From assembly GCA_001303885.1 (NCBI GenBank), contig LJUE01000185.1, positions 1,719 to 7,117 on the forward strand: a stretch of DNA of 5,399 nt. Direction: 5' to 3'. The notes beneath the pieces are model-generated. The model saw only the letters and a list, made by a program, of their open reading frames with translations, was not told the origin of the DNA and did no database searches. Positions 4,867 through 5,399 of the stretch are shown here, one piece after another; position 1 is the first letter of the stretch, and each line of letters starts with the position of its first letter. Source of the DNA: Planctomycetes bacterium SM23_32. Lineage in GTDB: Bacteria > Planctomycetota > Brocadiia > SM23-32. The translations under genes and the position numbers were made by a program.

Positions 4867-5322
4867 TCAGTTGAACTTCTCGGCCGCGCGCCGGTAGGCT
4901 TCCTCCAGGTCGCCCATCGCCTTGCTCAGGCCCTCGGTGACATCTCCCCAGGCCTCCAGGCCGGCCTCTCTGGCCTCGGCCAGCCTCTCCCGGGCGGCGT
5001 CCATCTTCTCCTTCAGGTCGGCCTCGGCCTCGGCAAACAGCCCGGCGGCCTCTTCGCCCTTGGCCTGGGCCTTCTGGCGCAGCTCGTCAAGCTGCTTCTG
5101 CAGCGTCGCCAGCTTCTCCTGGGCCTGCTGGAGCGCCTCATCCCTCCTCTGGGCGCTGACTTCCCGGGCCGCCTTGGCGGCCTCGGCAGCCTTCTCTTCC
5201 ACCTTTGCGAAGTCCACCTCGGGCCGCTGTGGCGGCTTCGCCGGCTCCGCCTCCTTGCTGCATCCCAGCGCCCACAGCATCCCCGCCGCCAGCAACGCGC
5301 ACGTCACCCTTGCTGCCTTCAT
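4867..5322 (-). CDS. Small coiled-coil lipoprotein
   Basis: This is a 151-residue protein of unknown function. Residues 1-21 are a lipoprotein signal, MKAARVTCALLAAGMLWALG followed by C21. The lipobox A-L-G-C is acceptable, though Leu is more usual at -3. After a Pro/Glu linker (22-37), residues about 38-150 are almost entirely Ala, Glu, Lys, Gln, Arg and Leu with heptad spacing, for example EKLATLQKQLDELRQK at 69-84. Glycines at 89, 94, 121, 126, 131 and 137 break the helix into several segments. It would be an envelope-anchored helical rod, perhaps a spacer or scaffold in the periplasm. This ATG was chosen because AAAGGAG (5331-5337) lies eight bases upstream and the signal peptide begins here; the frame stays open to 5394 but adds only a basic stretch before the signal. 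A strong hairpin follows the gene, so it seems to be a separate transcript from the glycoside hydrolase. No enzyme motif is present. Low-complexity composition means similarity hits to apolipoprotein-like families would be weak evidence. Confidence 0.8.
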   Translation of the reverse strand: MKAARVTCALLAAGMLWALGCSKEAEPAKPPQRPEVDFAKVEEKAAEAAKAAREVSAQRRDEALQQAQEKLATLQKQLDELRQKAQAKGEEAAGLFAEAEADLKEKMDAARERLAEAREAGLEAWGDVTEGLSKAMGDLEEAYRRAAEKFN

Positions 5323-5363
5323 CGTTAGGGCTCCTTTCCCTGTATTGTCACCGGCCGCAGCCC

Positions 5364-5382
5364 GCGCGGCACCGCGCCGCGC
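5364..5382. repeat. 7-bp GC hairpin upstream of the lipoprotein gene
   Basis: GCGCGGC (5364-5370) and GCCGCGC (5376-5382) pair around a 5-nt loop. It could be the tail of a terminator for a minus-strand gene beyond the window, or a chance result of GC composition. The rest of 5323-5399 holds the lipoprotein's ribosome site and no convincing promoter. Confidence 0.2.
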
Positions 5383-5399
5383 CCTGGTCACCATTCGCC

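Noticed and set aside
1590..4874. A 1094-codon open frame on the plus strand, antisense to the glycoside hydrolase gene
   Set aside because: Its translation is rich in His, Val, Arg, Pro and Ala with no domain, signal or motif. It is the open mirror frame expected opposite a long GC-rich gene, and the minus strand has a ribosome site, signal peptide and recognisable domains.
4822..5328. A 168-codon plus-strand frame rich in Leu and Gly opposite the lipoprotein gene
   Set aside because: The Leu/Gly repeats are the complement of the Gln/Lys/Glu/Ala codons of the coiled coil, and it has no plausible ribosome site outside the terminator hairpin.

Overview
The window is GC-rich bacterial DNA, dense with genes on both strands. 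The high GC content, the roughly 900-residue exported glycoside-hydrolase-like protein, the Flp-type pilin behind a sigma-54-like promoter and the lipoproteins (implying an outer-membrane-type envelope) suggest a Planctomycetota/PVC-type or similar environmental Gram-negative bacterium. This placement is inference; there is no rRNA or other phylogenetic marker here apart from the end of hemL.

Layout. Positions 1-377 (+) hold the C-terminal third of HemL (glutamate-1-semialdehyde aminomutase), cut by the window edge. Convergent to it is a minus-strand pair: an Flp/type IVb prepilin (1012-1194) and, downstream of it, a small protein with a C-terminal four-cysteine zinc ribbon (413-868). The gap between them holds two adjacent hairpins, one of which covers the Shine-Dalgarno of the zinc-ribbon gene, and a possible 40-codon ORF. 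The pilin gene is preceded by a near-consensus sigma-54 (-24/-12) promoter. Diverging from it is a sigma-70-like promoter that reads into two translationally coupled genes (1409-1627 and 1624-1890, +). Together these encode three desulforedoxin-like CX2C-X17-CC metal sites, one in the first protein and two in tandem in the second.

After a convergent inverted-repeat terminator (1900-1949), most of the window is one minus-strand gene (1950-4673). It encodes a lipoprotein-like or secreted protein with an N-terminal beta-sandwich, a clan GH-A-like TIM barrel and a C-terminal beta domain. Upstream of it are a weak promoter, a 12-bp palindrome and a 13-bp perfect hairpin terminator. That terminator ends the last gene (4867-5322, minus), a small alanine/glutamate-rich coiled-coil lipoprotein.

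Functionally the genes do not form one pathway. They are a haem-biosynthesis gene end, a pilin unit, a small iron-sulfur-type (FeCys4) operon, a polysaccharide-degrading or glycan-binding surface enzyme, and an envelope coiled-coil lipoprotein. The least ordinary items are the triple desulforedoxin-like operon and the sigma-54-driven orphan pilin with its structured downstream leader. No mobile element, CRISPR array, tRNA or rRNA was seen.
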